A stretch of DNA of 64,000 bases from an uncultured Aquincola sp. (GTDB lineage Bacteria > Pseudomonadota > Gammaproteobacteria > Burkholderiales > Burkholderiaceae), in contig CAKZXL010000139.1 of assembly GCA_937883885.1 (NCBI GenBank), positions 1 to 64,000 on the forward strand, given 5' to 3'. Made by a program: the position numbers and the translations under genes. Below, one piece after another: positions 29,324-38,772 of this stretch (position 1 is the first letter of the stretch; each line of letters opens with the position of its first letter). The notes below the pieces were generated by a model. It did not search any database and was not told the DNA's origin. It was given only the letters and a program-made list of their open reading frames with translations.

Positions 29324-30429
29324 ATGAACTGGACCGCTCCTCGACGTCGCCTCGCGCTGGCGCTGCTGCTGTGCTTGCTGCTGATTGCCGCCACCCTGGC
29401 TTGGCGCTGGTCGGACGGCGACGAATTGCCCGATTGGATCGTCGCGGGCAATGGCCGGCTCGAAGCTACGGCGATCGACGTGTCCAACAAGGCCGGGGGA
29501 CGCATCCTCGACGTCAAGGTGCGCGAAGGCGACTTCGTGCTTGCCGATGACGAGATCGGCCGCATGGACACGCAGTCGTTGAAGGCGCAATTGCGTTCGG
29601 CCGAAGCGCAGTCCCGGCAGGCCGAGGCTGCGCGGGTCGCGCTGGCGTCGGTCGTGCGGCAGCGCGAACAGGCGGTGCGCACGGTCGAGGCCTTGGTCGC
29701 ACAACGAACGGCCGAAACCGCGCTTGCGGAACGCGAGTTGAAACGCACGTCCGAACTGGTGGCCCAGAACTTCATCTCGCCGCAGCAACTCGATGCCGCC
29801 GAGTCTCGCGTACGTGTCGGCCGAGCGGCGCTGGAGGCCGCTCGTTCGCAACGGCTGGAGGCGGAGGCAGCCGTGGTGGCCACGCGCTCGCAACTCGGCG
29901 AGGCATGGGCCGGCATCGAGTCGGCCCGGGCGGCGGTCGAGCGGGTGCAGGTGGAGATTGCCGATGCACTGCTGCGCGCGCCCCGCAACGGGCGGGTGCA
30001 GACCGTTCTGGCCCATGCCGGGGAGGTGCTTGCGCCGGGGGGGCGAGTCGTCACTCTCGTGGATCTGGGCGATGTCACGATGAGCTTCTTCTTGCCCGAG
30101 CGGGCCGCAGGTCGGGTGGCCATCGGGGGCGAAGCCCGGCTGGTGCTCGACGCAGCACCGGACGTGGGGATTCGGCCACGGCGGACTTCGTGGCGAGCGT
30201 GGCGCAGTTCACCCCGAAGACGGTGGAGACCGAGTCGGAGCGCCAGAAGATGGTCTTCAAGGTGCGGGCCCGGGTGTCGCCCGAACTGCTGGAGCGCTAC
30301 CGCGAGCAGGTCAAGACAGGGCTTCCGGGGGTCGCCTACGTGCGCCTGGGCGAGCAACCCTGGCCCGCCCGGTTGGCCGTGCGCGTGCCCTCGCCGGCAG
30401 CATCTTCGGCGTCTGCAGCGGGGCCATGA
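29324..30429 (+). pseudogene. HlyD-family adaptor of an ABC exporter, frameshifted
   Basis: From ATG 29324 the protein has a membrane anchor ([18 protein letters not shown]), a lipoyl-type half ([19 protein letters not shown]), a long coiled coil and the second half ([33 protein letters not shown]). Near 30173 a base is missing: the continuation [30 protein letters not shown] is one frame over and ends at 30429, overlapping the next gene as ATGA. The family (YhiI-like) works with RbbA/YhhJ-type ABC exporters, matching the neighbour. The truncated form lacks the C-terminal barrel. Confidence 0.75.
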
Positions 30430-32138
30430 CCCAGGACGATGCCGCCGCTGTCCGGTTGGCCGGGGTCGGGCACCGGTACGGTTCCTTGCAGGCATTGCAG
30501 GACATCAACCTGCGCGTCGCCGCCGGCAGCGTGACGGGCTTCATCGGCCCCGACGGGGTCGGCAAGTCGACGCTGTGGTCGCTGGTCGCTGGTCGCTGGT
30601 CGCTGGTCGCTGGTCGCTGGTCGCGGGGGCGCGACGGCTTCAGCACGGTGAATTGGCCGTGCTGCGCGGCGACATGCGCCACGCGTCGCATCGCCGCCGT
30701 GTGGGGCCGCGCATCGCCTACAACCCCCAGGGACTGGGCCGCAACCTCTATCCGACGCTGTCGGTCCCGGAGAACGTCGACTACTTCGGGCGGCTCTTCG
30801 GCCATGGCAGCCGGGCACGCGCCGAACGCATCGAATCCCTGCTCGACAGCACCGGGCTGCTGCCGTTCGCGGGGCGGCCGGCGGGCAAGCTGTCCGGCGG
30901 CATGATGCAGAAGCTGGGTCTGTGCTGCGCGCTCATCCACGATCCAGACCTGCTCATCCTGGACGAGCCGACGACCGGCGTGGACCCGCTCTCGCGCCGC
31001 CAGTTCTGGGAACTGGTCGAGGACATCCGTGCCCGCCGGCCCGGCATGACCGTGCTGGTGGCCACGGCCTACATGGAGGAGGCCGGTCGCTTCGACCAGC
31101 TGGTGGCCATGGACGCAGGGCGTGTGCTGGCCACCGGCACGCCTGCCCAGCTGCTCGCCCGCATCGGCTGTGCATCGCTCGAGGCGGCGTTCATCGAACT
31201 GCTGCCGCCCGAGCGGCGTGCCCGGCATCGTTCGCCCGTGGTACCTCCCCGGAGTTCGAGCGACGGCGACATCGCGATCGAGGCGATCGAGCTGACCTGC
31301 CGCTTCGGCGACTTCACGGCCGTCGATCGCGTGAATTTCCGCATCGGGCGCGGCGAGATCTTCGGCTTCCTGGGCTCCAACGGCTGCGGCAAGACAACCA
31401 CGACGAAGATGCTGACGGGCCTGCTGCCCGCTAGCAGCGGCAACGTGCGTCTGTTCGGCCAGCCGCTGGACGCCACCGACCTTACCGTGCGCCAGCGGGT
31501 GGGCTACAAGTCGCAGGGATTTTCGTTGTACCGCGACCTGACGGTGCGGCAGAACCTCGAGCTGCAGGCCCGGCTGTTCGGCATGGACACCGCCTCGCTC
31601 GCGCCGAGGGCCGACGAGTTGTTGCACCGCTTCGGGCTGGCCGCCGCGGCGAAGGCGCTGCCGATGACGCTGCCGCTCGGGCTTCGGCAGCGCCTGCAAC
31701 TGGCCGCGGCTCTGGTGCATGCGCCGGAGTTGCTGATCCTGGACGAGCCGACCTCGGGGTTGATCCGATCGCGCGGGATGAATTCTGGTCTCTGCTCATC
31801 GAGCTGTCGCGCCGCGACGGGGTGACGATCTTCCTGTCCACGCACTTCATGAACGAGGCAGAGCGCTGCGACCGCGTCTTGCTCATGCACGCCGGCAGGG
31901 TGCTGGCCTGTGCCAGCCCTGCGGAGCTGGCGAGCGGCAGCGCAGCTGGGACGCTGGAGGACAGCTTCGTGCGCCGACTGCAGGCGCAGCAGCAGGGCTT
32001 GGAGGGCCGCGCCCGGACGGAGGCGTCGGCCGGAGAATCGGGCCGTCCTCGGCGGCCGCAACCCGACGAAGGCCGCGCACCGACGCTCGACGGCGACGAC
32101 GTACGCCATGCCGCCGCGCGGGCACTGGCGCGCACCCA
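30426..32138 (+). pseudogene. RbbA/YhiH-like double ABC ATPase, broken by repeat expansion, frameshift and deletion
   Basis: The gene encodes two ABC ATPase domains. Domain 1 has Walker [10 protein letters not shown], signature [12 protein letters not shown] and Walker [14 protein letters not shown]. Domain 2 has [13 protein letters not shown] and [10 protein letters not shown]. Three lesions are visible: seven tandem 7-bp repeats at 30576-30624 shift the frame just after Walker A; a missing G at the GGGG run 31756-31759 shifts it again after DEPTSG, the remainder ([21 protein letters not shown]) being one frame over; and the C-terminal permease half is absent, replaced after ~32130 by an RND pump fragment. 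It formed an operon with the HlyD gene. Confidence 0.8.
30576..30624 (+). repeat. Seven tandem copies of the heptamer TGGTCGC
   Basis: Exactly seven perfect copies (49 bp) inside the first ATPase domain of the ABC gene. With two copies the sequence reads [10 protein letters not shown] followed in frame by ARRLQHGEL, as expected of the family. Five extra copies add 35 bp and put the downstream part out of frame. A copy number of 2, 5 or 8 restores the frame. The repeat is suited to slipped-strand mispairing. Confidence 0.9.
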
Positions 32139-32453
32139 GCGGGCATTCAGCCGGAGGATCTGCTGCGGCTCACGGCGCCCAACTCGAAGGGACAGCCCGT
32201 TCCGCTGGCCACCTTCGCGACCACGCGCTGGGTGACCGGCGCCATGCAGTCCATCCGCTACAACGGCTACCCGACAACGCGCATTGCAGGCGACGCGGCG
32301 CCGGGTGTCAGCACCGGCGAGGCGATGGCCGAGATGGAGCGACTGGCCGGGCAGTTGCCGCCGGGCGTCGGCTTCGAGTGGACGGGTCAGTCGCGCAAGG
32401 AGCGGCTGGCCGGCGCGACCGCCGTGCTCCTGTTCGGCTTCTCTAACTGCTGA
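32133..32453 (+). pseudogene. Fragment of an HAE1-type RND efflux pump
   Basis: About 100 codons encode an internal piece of an AcrB/MexB-like transporter: [58 protein letters not shown] and FEWTGQSRKERLAGA, ending at a stop right after LLFGFSNC. This is a periplasmic-domain segment of a ~1040-residue protein. Both ends are deletion junctions, the left with the ABC ATPase gene and the right with an outer-membrane channel gene. Confidence 0.75.
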
Positions 32454-32815
32454 TGCCCATCTTCGATGCCGGCCGGACGGAGTCCCTCGTCCGGGGTGCA
32501 ACAGCGCAACGCGACATCGCGCTGGCTCAGCATGAGCGTGCCATCCAGGCTGCATTCCGCGACGTGGCGGACGCCCTGGCGGGCCGCGCGGCGCTGGTGG
32601 ATCAGCTGCGTGCGCTCGAGGTGCAAGGGCAGGCCGAGGTGGCACGCCTGCAACTCGTGCAGGTGCGCGTGGACAACGGTGTGGGCACGACACTGGAACT
32701 GCTGGACGCCGAGCGATCCCTGTTCGCCGCCGCGCAGGCCGATGTGCAGACCCGGCTGGCCGAACAACAAAGCCGCATCGCGATGTACCGTGCGTTGGGT
32801 GGCGGAGTGCGATAG
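32453..32815 (+). pseudogene. C-terminal fragment of a NodT/OprM-type outer-membrane efflux channel
   Basis: The frame reads PIFDAGRTESLVRGATAQRDIALAQHE, then AFRDVADALAGRAAL and VRVDNGVGTTLELLDAERSLFAAAQADVQ: the last third of a TolC-like outer-membrane factor with its periplasmic helices. The signal peptide, lipobox and first repeat are missing. With the RND fragment before it, it marks the remains of a tripartite efflux operon. Confidence 0.75.
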
Positions 32816-32920
32816 AAGAGCGCGCTGCGACGCTTCCGGCGCCAGGCCGCCGGCAGCGTCGCAGAAAACTGCCCGTTCCTTGCCCTGCGACGGCGATGTG
32901 ACGGCCGTCGGCTCGATCCG

Positions 32921-33511
32921 GTGCCGAAGTCGCGAATTAGTCCGACTGCGCTGCTTGCGGCGGCCGCGATCTGTGCCCCGGGTGCGCACGCCCTGTGCCT
33001 GTGGACTGACGCTGAAGAACGGGCACCGCGCACGTCAAAGGGTCGTCCTGAGTATGGCTGCGTCCAATGGTCGCGATCCAACCGCTCGACCGCCTTTGCG
33101 GTTGGCGCACTGTGGCCGTGGAGTGGAGCGCCACGAGTGTGGCCTGGCCGGCTGACATGGCAGATCGAGGCGACCGTCGGCGTGTGGCACTCGGTCGTCG
33201 TCGGTGATGCGGGAGAGCCGCAGCTCAGCCTGCAACTGGCGCTGAAGCCGGCCGCTCGCTGGGGATTCGGGCACGGGTGGTTCGTCGAGGCAGGGGTGGG
33301 GCGGAACTTTGTTGCGCCCCGCTATCGAGCTGGCCATCGGCGGTTCAGCACCCGATTGAACTTCGGCGACCACATCGCGTTGGGGCTCCGGTTCGGCGAA
33401 CGGCGGCAGCACGAATTGCAACTGCGCGTCGAACACTTCTCGAATGCTGGGCTGCGAAAGCCCAATCCCGGTGAAGACTTTGGGCAGGTTCGATACGTGT
33501 GGCGGTACTGA
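32921..33511 (+). CDS. pagL: PagL-like lipid A 3-O-deacylase
   Basis: A 196-residue predicted outer-membrane enzyme that removes the 3-O acyl chain from lipid A. It starts at GTG 32921 with a short signal peptide (LLAAAAICAPGAHA). Beta-strand-rich sequence follows (WQIEATVGVWHSV, LALKPAARWGF, WFVEAGVGRNFV), and the C-terminal active-site motif VEHFSNAGLRKPNPGEDF contains H172, S174 and an acidic residue (E185) in the PagL arrangement; the protein ends in an aromatic residue (VRYVWRY), typical of barrel proteins. It is intact in a decayed neighbourhood. No close ribosome-binding site is seen, so the start may differ. Confidence 0.7.
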   Translation: MPKSRISPTALLAAAAICAPGAHALCLWTDAEERAPRTSKGRPEYGCVQWSRSNRSTAFAVGALWPWSGAPRVWPGRLTWQIEATVGVWHSVVVGDAGEPQLSLQLALKPAARWGFGHGWFVEAGVGRNFVAPRYRAGHRRFSTRLNFGDHIALGLRFGERRQHELQLRVEHFSNAGLRKPNPGEDFGQVRYVWRY

Positions 33512-33825
33512 GATCGGCGAAGGATGGATTTCGGCTGCGTGGGCAAGCGCGCCTTAGCAACGGCCGACGTGCTCGGCCACGGCGCGCACATTGGCGCCAT
33601 CGTTGATTGGCGCGAAAGTGGCAGCTGCGCTCAGTACGGCGGCCGGCCCGTATTTTCGCGGAGTTCGCCGCGGACCGGGACCGGCGTTCGAGAGGGCCCA
33701 ACGGGACGTCGACGCGCTGGGGCGTGTTGCCGGGTCGTGCATCGCACAAAAGCCGCACAAACGAACGATTGTTAGGGGTAGAATTTCGTCGATTGGGCAG
33801 TGCAAAGAGCAGGGGATCGACGGAC
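33512..33825. promoter_or_regulatory. Promoter region of the first thiolase-like operon with operator-like site
   Basis: A 314-bp spacer without a gene. At 33762-33775 lies the near-palindrome CGAACGATTGTTAG, one of six related sites in the catabolic cluster. A TAGAAT -10-like hexamer follows at 33779-33784, so a repressor bound to the site would block RNA polymerase. The start codon at 33826 is 42 bp further. The rest shows nothing notable. Confidence 0.5.
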
Positions 33826-35025
33826 ATGGCTTCGAGCGGGTCAACGTCAGCAACGCGAAGTTTGCGCGGTCGAGCCGCGATCACCGGGGCAGGGCGATCG
33901 GCGGTGGGTCGGGTGGAGGGCCGCAGCGTCATGGCCCTGGCGACCGACGCCGCGCAGGCGGCACTGGCCGATGCCGGCCTCGATCGTGGCGCCATCAACG
34001 GCGTGCTGACGAGCGTCGCCTTCGCGGCTCCATTCCACCGCTTTAGCGTCGCTTTCAGCGAGTACTTCGGCATCGCACCGACGTTCTCGAACACGCTGCA
34101 GGTGTCCGGTGCGACGGCTGCGACGATGTTCAACATGGCCGCGGCGGCGATCGCGGCGGGCCTGGCGGACAACGTACTCGTACTCGGCGCCGACAGCCTG
34201 CTGACGGGGCTATCGCCCGACTTGGCGCTGCGCTCGATGACCGAGAGCCGCGACCAGCAGTACGAGATGCCGTTCGGGATCCCGGTCGCGAATACCTTCG
34301 CGATGACGGCGCACCGTCACATGAAGGAGTTCGGCACCACGCCCGAGCAGTTCGCCAAGGTTGCCGTCATTCACCGCGAGCATGCGATGCGCACACCCGG
34401 CGCGCAGATGACCACGCCGATCACGGTCGAGGACGTGCTGAACTCTGGTTGGGTGACCACGCCGTACCACAAGCTCGATTGCTCGCTGATCTCCGACGGC
34501 GCCGCGGCGTTCGTCGTAAGTGCCGCTGACCGCGCCGCCGCGGGCCGAAGCGAGCCGGTCTATATTCTTGGCGGCGGCGAGTGCTACACCCACGAGCACA
34601 TCTTCCTTATGCCGTCGCTGACGACGACCGGTGCCGTTCAGTCTAGCGCGCGGGCCTACGCGATGGCCGGCGTGGCCCCGCGCGACATCGACGTGGCCGG
34701 TGTGTACGACTGCTTCACCGGGACGGTGGTGATGATGCTCGAGGACCTGGGGTTCTGCCCTAAGGGTGAGGGCGGGCGCTTCGTCGACGACCGCCAGATT
34801 ACCTACGGCGGGAGCATCCCGATCAATACGCACGGCGGTCTACTGTCGTTCGCACATCCGGGCATGCCGGGTTCCCTGTTGCATTTCCTGGAAGTGGTCG
34901 AGCAATTGCGCGGGCGTTGCGGGGAGCGACAGGTGGCGGGTGCTGAACTCGGCCTCGTGCACAGCCTGGGCGCCGGCTTCGCCACGCAGGCCACCACCAT
35001 CCTCGGCACGGAGGCCACGCTGTGA
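33826..35025 (+). CDS. Thiolase-like (Ltp2/SCP-x family) protein, first module
   Basis: A 399-residue thiolase-fold protein of the lipid-transfer/SCP-x branch: GRAAITGAGRSAVGR, YDCFTGTVVMMLEDLGFC and NTHGGLLSFAHPGMPGS are its signatures. The usual nucleophile position has QVSGATAA rather than Cys-Ser-Gly, so classical thiolysis is doubtful. Relatives such as Ltp2 pair with DUF35 proteins and cleave beta-hydroxy-acyl-CoA by retro-aldol reaction. Here the stop overlaps the DUF35 start (ATGA, 35022-35025). It starts the plus-strand catabolic genes and is controlled by the site at 33762. Start ATG 33826 is chosen from where homology begins. Confidence 0.8.
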   Translation: MASSGSTSATRSLRGRAAITGAGRSAVGRVEGRSVMALATDAAQAALADAGLDRGAINGVLTSVAFAAPFHRFSVAFSEYFGIAPTFSNTLQVSGATAATMFNMAAAAIAAGLADNVLVLGADSLLTGLSPDLALRSMTESRDQQYEMPFGIPVANTFAMTAHRHMKEFGTTPEQFAKVAVIHREHAMRTPGAQMTTPITVEDVLNSGWVTTPYHKLDCSLISDGAAAFVVSAADRAAAGRSEPVYILGGGECYTHEHIFLMPSLTTTGAVQSSARAYAMAGVAPRDIDVAGVYDCFTGTVVMMLEDLGFCPKGEGGRFVDDRQITYGGSIPINTHGGLLSFAHPGMPGSLLHFLEVVEQLRGRCGERQVAGAELGLVHSLGAGFATQATTILGTEATL

Positions 35026-35453
35026 GACGCATTGACCCCAGCGAGGCCCACATCAAGCCGCTGCCCACGCCGGACGCCGACTCGCAAGCCTACTGGGACG
35101 CCTTGAAGGAAGGCCAGTTGCTGCTGCAGCACTGCAGGAGCTGCGGGCATGTGCAGTTGTACCAGCAGGCGGTCTGCCGGCGGTGCCTTAGCTCGCAGCT
35201 GGTTCACCGGCCCGCGAGCGGTCGCGGAACAGTCCACTCGTTCAGCGTGGTGCACCGCGCCCCGGGCCCGGCGTTCAAGCAGGACACGCCCTATGCGGTG
35301 CTGCTGGTCGAGCTCGAAGAAGGGCCGCGCATGATCAGTTCGCTGGTCGATGCGGACCCGATGTCGATCGACTTCGATACATCGGTCGAACTGGTCTGCG
35401 AGCCAGCCGGCTCGGGCGCCGTACTACCGCGCTTCCGGCGGGCGAACCGATGA
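35022..35453 (+). CDS. DUF35 zinc-ribbon/OB-fold protein, first module
   Basis: A 143-residue partner of the thiolase-like protein. An N-terminal helix (DSQAYWDALKEGQLLLQHC) leads to a rubredoxin-like zinc ribbon with CRSCG and CRRCL, then an OB fold (GRGTVHSFSVVHRAPGP, YAVLLVELEEGPRMISSLV). In Ltp2-ChsH2-type complexes this domain completes the aldolase and binds the CoA ester. Coupled to both neighbours by ATGA overlaps (35022-35025 and 35450-35453). Confidence 0.85.
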   Translation: MRRIDPSEAHIKPLPTPDADSQAYWDALKEGQLLLQHCRSCGHVQLYQQAVCRRCLSSQLVHRPASGRGTVHSFSVVHRAPGPAFKQDTPYAVLLVELEEGPRMISSLVDADPMSIDFDTSVELVCEPAGSGAVLPRFRRANR

Positions 35454-35716
35454 CTCTTGGTGCACTCGACATGTGCGGCGATGCTCCGGAATTCAGGTCC
35501 GAAGTTGTCGGGCCCACGCGGCAGTTGCTGGAAATTCGCTTTCGTATCGACGTGCCATTTCCGGGTCGGGCGCTGCAAGTTGCGCGTGGCTCCGACGGAC
35601 GAGTCGAGCTCGACGATATGTGTCGGCAGGACTATCTGTTCGCGCGCACCCTCGAGAGGCTGGGGCGCGCTCATAGCCGGATCGTGGGCGACACGTCGAT
35701 GCCTTCGCTGTCTTGA
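35450..35716 (+). CDS. Small hypothetical protein
   Basis: 88 residues from an ATG that overlaps the DUF35 stop, so it is likely translated. Sequence: RQLLEIRFRIDVPFPGRALQVARG, then ELDDMCRQDYLFARTLERLG. I recognise no family. It could be a small subunit of the pathway or the remnant of a longer gene. It ends 33 bp before the hairpin at 35750. Confidence 0.35.
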   Translation: MTLGALDMCGDAPEFRSEVVGPTRQLLEIRFRIDVPFPGRALQVARGSDGRVELDDMCRQDYLFARTLERLGRAHSRIVGDTSMPSLS

Positions 35717-35749
35717 CTCGGACCGCACGCTCCGAGCGATGAAAAGAAG

Positions 35750-35774
35750 GACGGCGGGAGCGAGTCCCGCCGTC
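35750..35774 (-). terminator. Rho-independent terminator of the porin gene
   Basis: A 10-bp perfect stem (GACGGCGGGA / TCCCGCCGTC) with a 5-base loop. On the minus strand it is followed by CTTCTTTTC, a T-rich tail, and it lies 86 bp beyond the porin stop. It may also stop the plus-strand operon that ends at 35716, though that side lacks a T-run. Confidence 0.65.
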
Positions 35775-35860
35775 GAAAGGGGTTGTCGGTCAAGTAACCA
35801 TCAACCTAGGAGATCGTTCGCGAAACTAGGGTGGCGGTGCCTGCTTTCAAGCAGCATGGT

Positions 35861-36931
35861 CTAGAACGAGTGGCGCACCCCTGCCGCCAGGCCGTACACC
35901 TTATCATTCGCGACAGTCACGCCGGAGCTCCACAGCGGTAGTACCGCGATGTCCTTGTTGTTTACGTGTCCGAGCATCGCGAACAGTGCCGTTCGCCGCG
36001 ACAAGGCATAGTCTGCGTTCAGCACCACCTGCTTGGACGAATTGGAAGAGGCCGAGTCCTTGAGGTTCCAATATTGCGCCGCCAACGTCAGCATCGGTGT
36101 TGCCTTGAAGCTCGCGCCGACAGTCCAGAACTTCGAGTCTCGGAAGCCTGTGACGCCTTCGTCGTTGTTGACATCGTCGAACGCGACGTGGACCTTGAAT
36201 GAGCCGAAGTTGTAGGAGCCCGACAGGATCATCCATTTCACCGCGTTGCCGGCGAGGTTCTCGTCGCGCTGGTAGCTCAGCGAGATGGCCAGCGGTCCGT
36301 CGTTGTAGCCGACATTGCCGCCGACGTTGCGCCCCGTCACGCCTTCCCCGAGCGCGACGTGTGCGGAGAAGTCGATCGGGCCGAACTTCGGGCTGTCGTA
36401 GCGGATCTGGTTGCTGTTCCAGAAGTCGTTGCTGAGGCCCTGCGCCGCCAGGTTCGTTGCCATGCCGGTGTTGATGCCGGAAGGCGTCGCGCTCAACGTC
36501 GCGGCCTGCTTGATGATCGCGGCGGTGTAGTTGCGCCCGAAGGTGACTTCACCGAAGCCTCCGCGGAGACCGACATACGCGTTGCGCCGCCAGAATGCGG
36601 GCGTGGTGGCGGAAGCGCAGCCTGCAGCCGCGTTACACGCCCCTGAAGCTGCGCCGCCAGGCACCGAACCGTTCTTCGCGTCGAGAGGCGCTTCCAAATT
36701 GAAGAATGCCGCCAGGCCGCCGCCGAGGTCTTCCGTGCCTCTGACGCCGAAGCGCGACGAACTACCCGTGTCCGAGTTCAGCCGGAACAGGCGGTCGTCG
36801 GCTGTGTTAGTGCGACTGACCATCGCTGGCGCGATGTCGATCAGACCATAGAGGGTCACGCTCGATTGGGCCTGCGCCGCCAGGGAGGCTGTCGCGGCTA
36901 GACCGCCGAGAAGAATGTTGCGAGGGATCAC
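35861..36931 (-). CDS. Gram-negative trimeric porin (Burkholderia type)
   Basis: A 356-residue outer-membrane porin. I start it at GTG 36931, with GGAGA 8 bases upstream; it gives the signal peptide IPRNILLGGLAATASLAAQAQ followed by the mature start SSVTLYGLID, typical of the family. Then come SSSRFGVRGTEDLGGGLAAFFNLE, NAYVGLRGGFGEVTFGRNYT and alternating strands to the C-terminal aromatic end GVRHSF. It probably lets the substrate of the pathway across the outer membrane, since an operator-like site (37005-37014) shared with the catabolic genes lies upstream. Confidence 0.92.
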   Translation of the reverse strand: MIPRNILLGGLAATASLAAQAQSSVTLYGLIDIAPAMVSRTNTADDRLFRLNSDTGSSSRFGVRGTEDLGGGLAAFFNLEAPLDAKNGSVPGGAASGACNAAAGCASATTPAFWRRNAYVGLRGGFGEVTFGRNYTAAIIKQAATLSATPSGINTGMATNLAAQGLSNDFWNSNQIRYDSPKFGPIDFSAHVALGEGVTGRNVGGNVGYNDGPLAISLSYQRDENLAGNAVKWMILSGSYNFGSFKVHVAFDDVNNDEGVTGFRDSKFWTVGASFKATPMLTLAAQYWNLKDSASSNSSKQVVLNADYALSRRTALFAMLGHVNNKDIAVLPLWSSGVTVANDKVYGLAAGVRHSF

Positions 36932-37004
36932 CGGTTGTCTCCATGAGTAGTCGAAGTACGGTGGAAGGCCTTGCGGCGTAGCTAACGCCACAAGTCAACT
37001 ACCA

Positions 37005-37014
37005 AACGTATGTT
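37005..37014. promoter_or_regulatory. Operator-like site upstream of the porin
   Basis: AACGTATGTT within CCAAACGTATGTTGG, a near-perfect palindrome 74 bp upstream of the porin start and next to the decayed acyl-CoA ligase. The core is identical to the site next to tetR at 61844-61853. Confidence 0.5.
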
Positions 37015-37039
37015 GGGCCACTTTGCTCATGCCGAACCG

Positions 37040-38068
37040 GGGGCTTTCCCGCGGATCCGCGCCGGTTGATGTACCCGTCCGGCGCTACCGACCTGCCCAG
37101 GAGCGTGATCCACAGCCGTACCAACCACCGCTGGAGGTGCCTCGACCACATCGCGGTGCTCGGCCTGCACGGTGCCCAGCAACTGCTCGTCGTCGGCCGC
37201 TGTACCACATCGGCGCGTTCTGCCTGTCCGGCCCCGAGGTGCTGGAAATGGGCAGCCTGCTTGCGAGGTACTGCGCGAGTTCCGCCTCGAGCCGACGCTG
37301 GCGCCGATTGAACGCGAGAAGCAGGCCACCGACTGGATTGCGCCGGTGATGCTGAACCGTCCGCTCGCGCTGCCCGAGCGCGACCGCCTCGATCTGTCCA
37401 GCCTGCGCTGGCAAATCGGCGGCAAAGAGCGGACGCCCGAAGAGCGAGTCCGGGAGTTCCGCTCTCCGTTCCCCAACGGACACTGCGACGACGGCTACGG
37501 CCTCACCGACAGCTGCCAGGGCGACACGCTGATAGAAGCCGACCGCGAGATCGAGAAGGTCCGCTCGACCGACCGCGTGCTACCGCACGTGGAACTGCGC
37601 GTCTGCGACGACTGCGGTAGGGCCTCGCCGGCTGCTGGGGCCGGCGAGACTTGCCTGCGCGGTCTCAAGTTCACTGCGGGGGCTGCTGGCGCGATGCGGA
37701 CAAGACCGCAGCGAGCTCTCACGCCGGCGGCTGGTTCCGCATCGGCGACGCCGGCCATGTCGATGCCGAGGGATTCGTGTCTCTCACCGACCGCAAGCAG
37801 GTAATGATTGCCAGCGGCGGCGAGAACATCGCCTCCAGCGAAGTGGAGCGTGTGCCATTCCAACTCCCACAGGCGCTTGAGGCGGCGGCCATCGGCCGGC
37901 CTCGCGCGCTGGGGCGAACGGGTGGCGACGTTGGTCGTGCTACGAACCGGCGCAACGCTCATGCTGGAGGAACTGCAGGCGCTTTGCCGCGGCAAGCTGG
38001 GCGGCTTCCAGTTGCCGCTCCAGCGGGTTCTGCGCGCCGAACAGGGCAGCCCGGCGAATGGGGGCTGA
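37040..38068 (+). pseudogene. Acyl-CoA synthetase (AMP-forming), heavily degraded
   Basis: Fragments in several frames reconstruct the C-terminal two thirds of an acyl-CoA ligase: LMYPSGATDLPRSVIHS is the degraded nucleotide-binding motif, then MLNRPLALPERDRLDLSSLRW, DGYGLTDSCQGDTLIEA, ELRVCDDCGRASPA, GGWFRIGDAGHVDAEGFVSLTD, ASGGENIASSEVE and the final TLMLEELQALCRGKL. There is no N-terminus and there are several frame changes. It is upstream of the enoyl-CoA hydratase operon and presumably activated the pathway substrate before decay; the intact ligase at 50049 may have replaced it. Confidence 0.75.
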
Positions 38069-38669
38069 CTTTCGGATCGACTTATCTGGAGGGGTGGTCG
38101 TGGTGACCTGTCGCGCCAGCGGCATCGGCGAGGCCCGCGTACAGGTGCTTGCCGTGGCCGCCGGGAGCTTTGTGGGTTCGCTCGATGTGGGCGACGCGTC
38201 CGTCGATGCGGCCGTGGCTGCAGTGGATGCGCAGTGCGGTGTGCCGCAGCGCACGATGCCGCCCGAGGAACTGACGATGGGCCAGTGGAGCTTCGTCGCC
38301 CGGGTCGACCTGCGCGGCGCCTACCCGTGCCGCGTGCGAGCGGCGGGGCGATAGTCAACATCGCGTCGCTGGCCGGCATGGGCTCCTGCCCGCTGTTTCG
38401 TACGGGTCTGCCAAGGCGGGCCTGATCAACCTGACCGAGTGAGTGCCTGAGGGCGGAATGGTGCCGAGGAAGGTGCGCGTGAACGCGTTCTCGCCTGGCT
38501 CCACGCAGACGCTCGCGCTCGAGAAGGGCGTGCTCCCGGGTGGCTGGTGCAGGTCCGGGAGATTGCGCAGGAGGTGGCTTTCCTCGCGTCTGCCCAGGCC
38601 TCCGCCGTCGCAGGCATCAACCTGCCGGTGGACGCCGGCTATCTCGTTGCGATCCCGTGGGCAAGTTAG
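38058..38669 (+). pseudogene. Short-chain dehydrogenase/reductase, degraded
   Basis: Pieces of an SDR are visible in shifting frames: VVVTCRASGIGEA (degraded TGxxxGIG), GQWSFVARVDLRGAYPC, GGAIVNIASLAGMGSC, KVRVNAFSPGSTQT, EVAFLASAQASAV and GINLPVDAGYLV, ending at TAG 38667-38669. The TGxxxGIG and active-site regions are damaged and frames change at least twice. It is the second broken gene ahead of the enoyl-CoA hydratase. Confidence 0.7.
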
Positions 38670-38720
38670 GGCGGACTGCGGAGCGCGCTGCCGGTGGAAA
38701 GCCCCGGTTGACGACACTGT

Positions 38721-38734
38721 CGAACGTTTGTTAG
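38721..38734. promoter_or_regulatory. Operator-like site upstream of the enoyl-CoA hydratase operon
   Basis: CGAACGTTTGTTAG, 39 bp before the ATG at 38773. Its core AACGTTTGTT equals the inverse of the site at 52945-52954. Confidence 0.55.
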
Positions 38735-38772
38735 CCTGCCATGACTCTGAAAGTTACCCGACGGAGCACCGC

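Noticed and set aside
30576..30624. Short tandem repeats considered as a CRISPR array
   Set aside because: Units are 7 bp, perfectly tandem with no spacers, and inside a coding sequence.
30576..32138. Treating the frame of the HlyD start and the ABC ATPases as one long fusion protein
   Set aside because: The continuity in one frame (29255-31825) is accidental: HlyD is left by a frameshift near 30173 and the ABC frame is entered only because of the repeat expansion; homology shows two separate genes overlapping at 30426.
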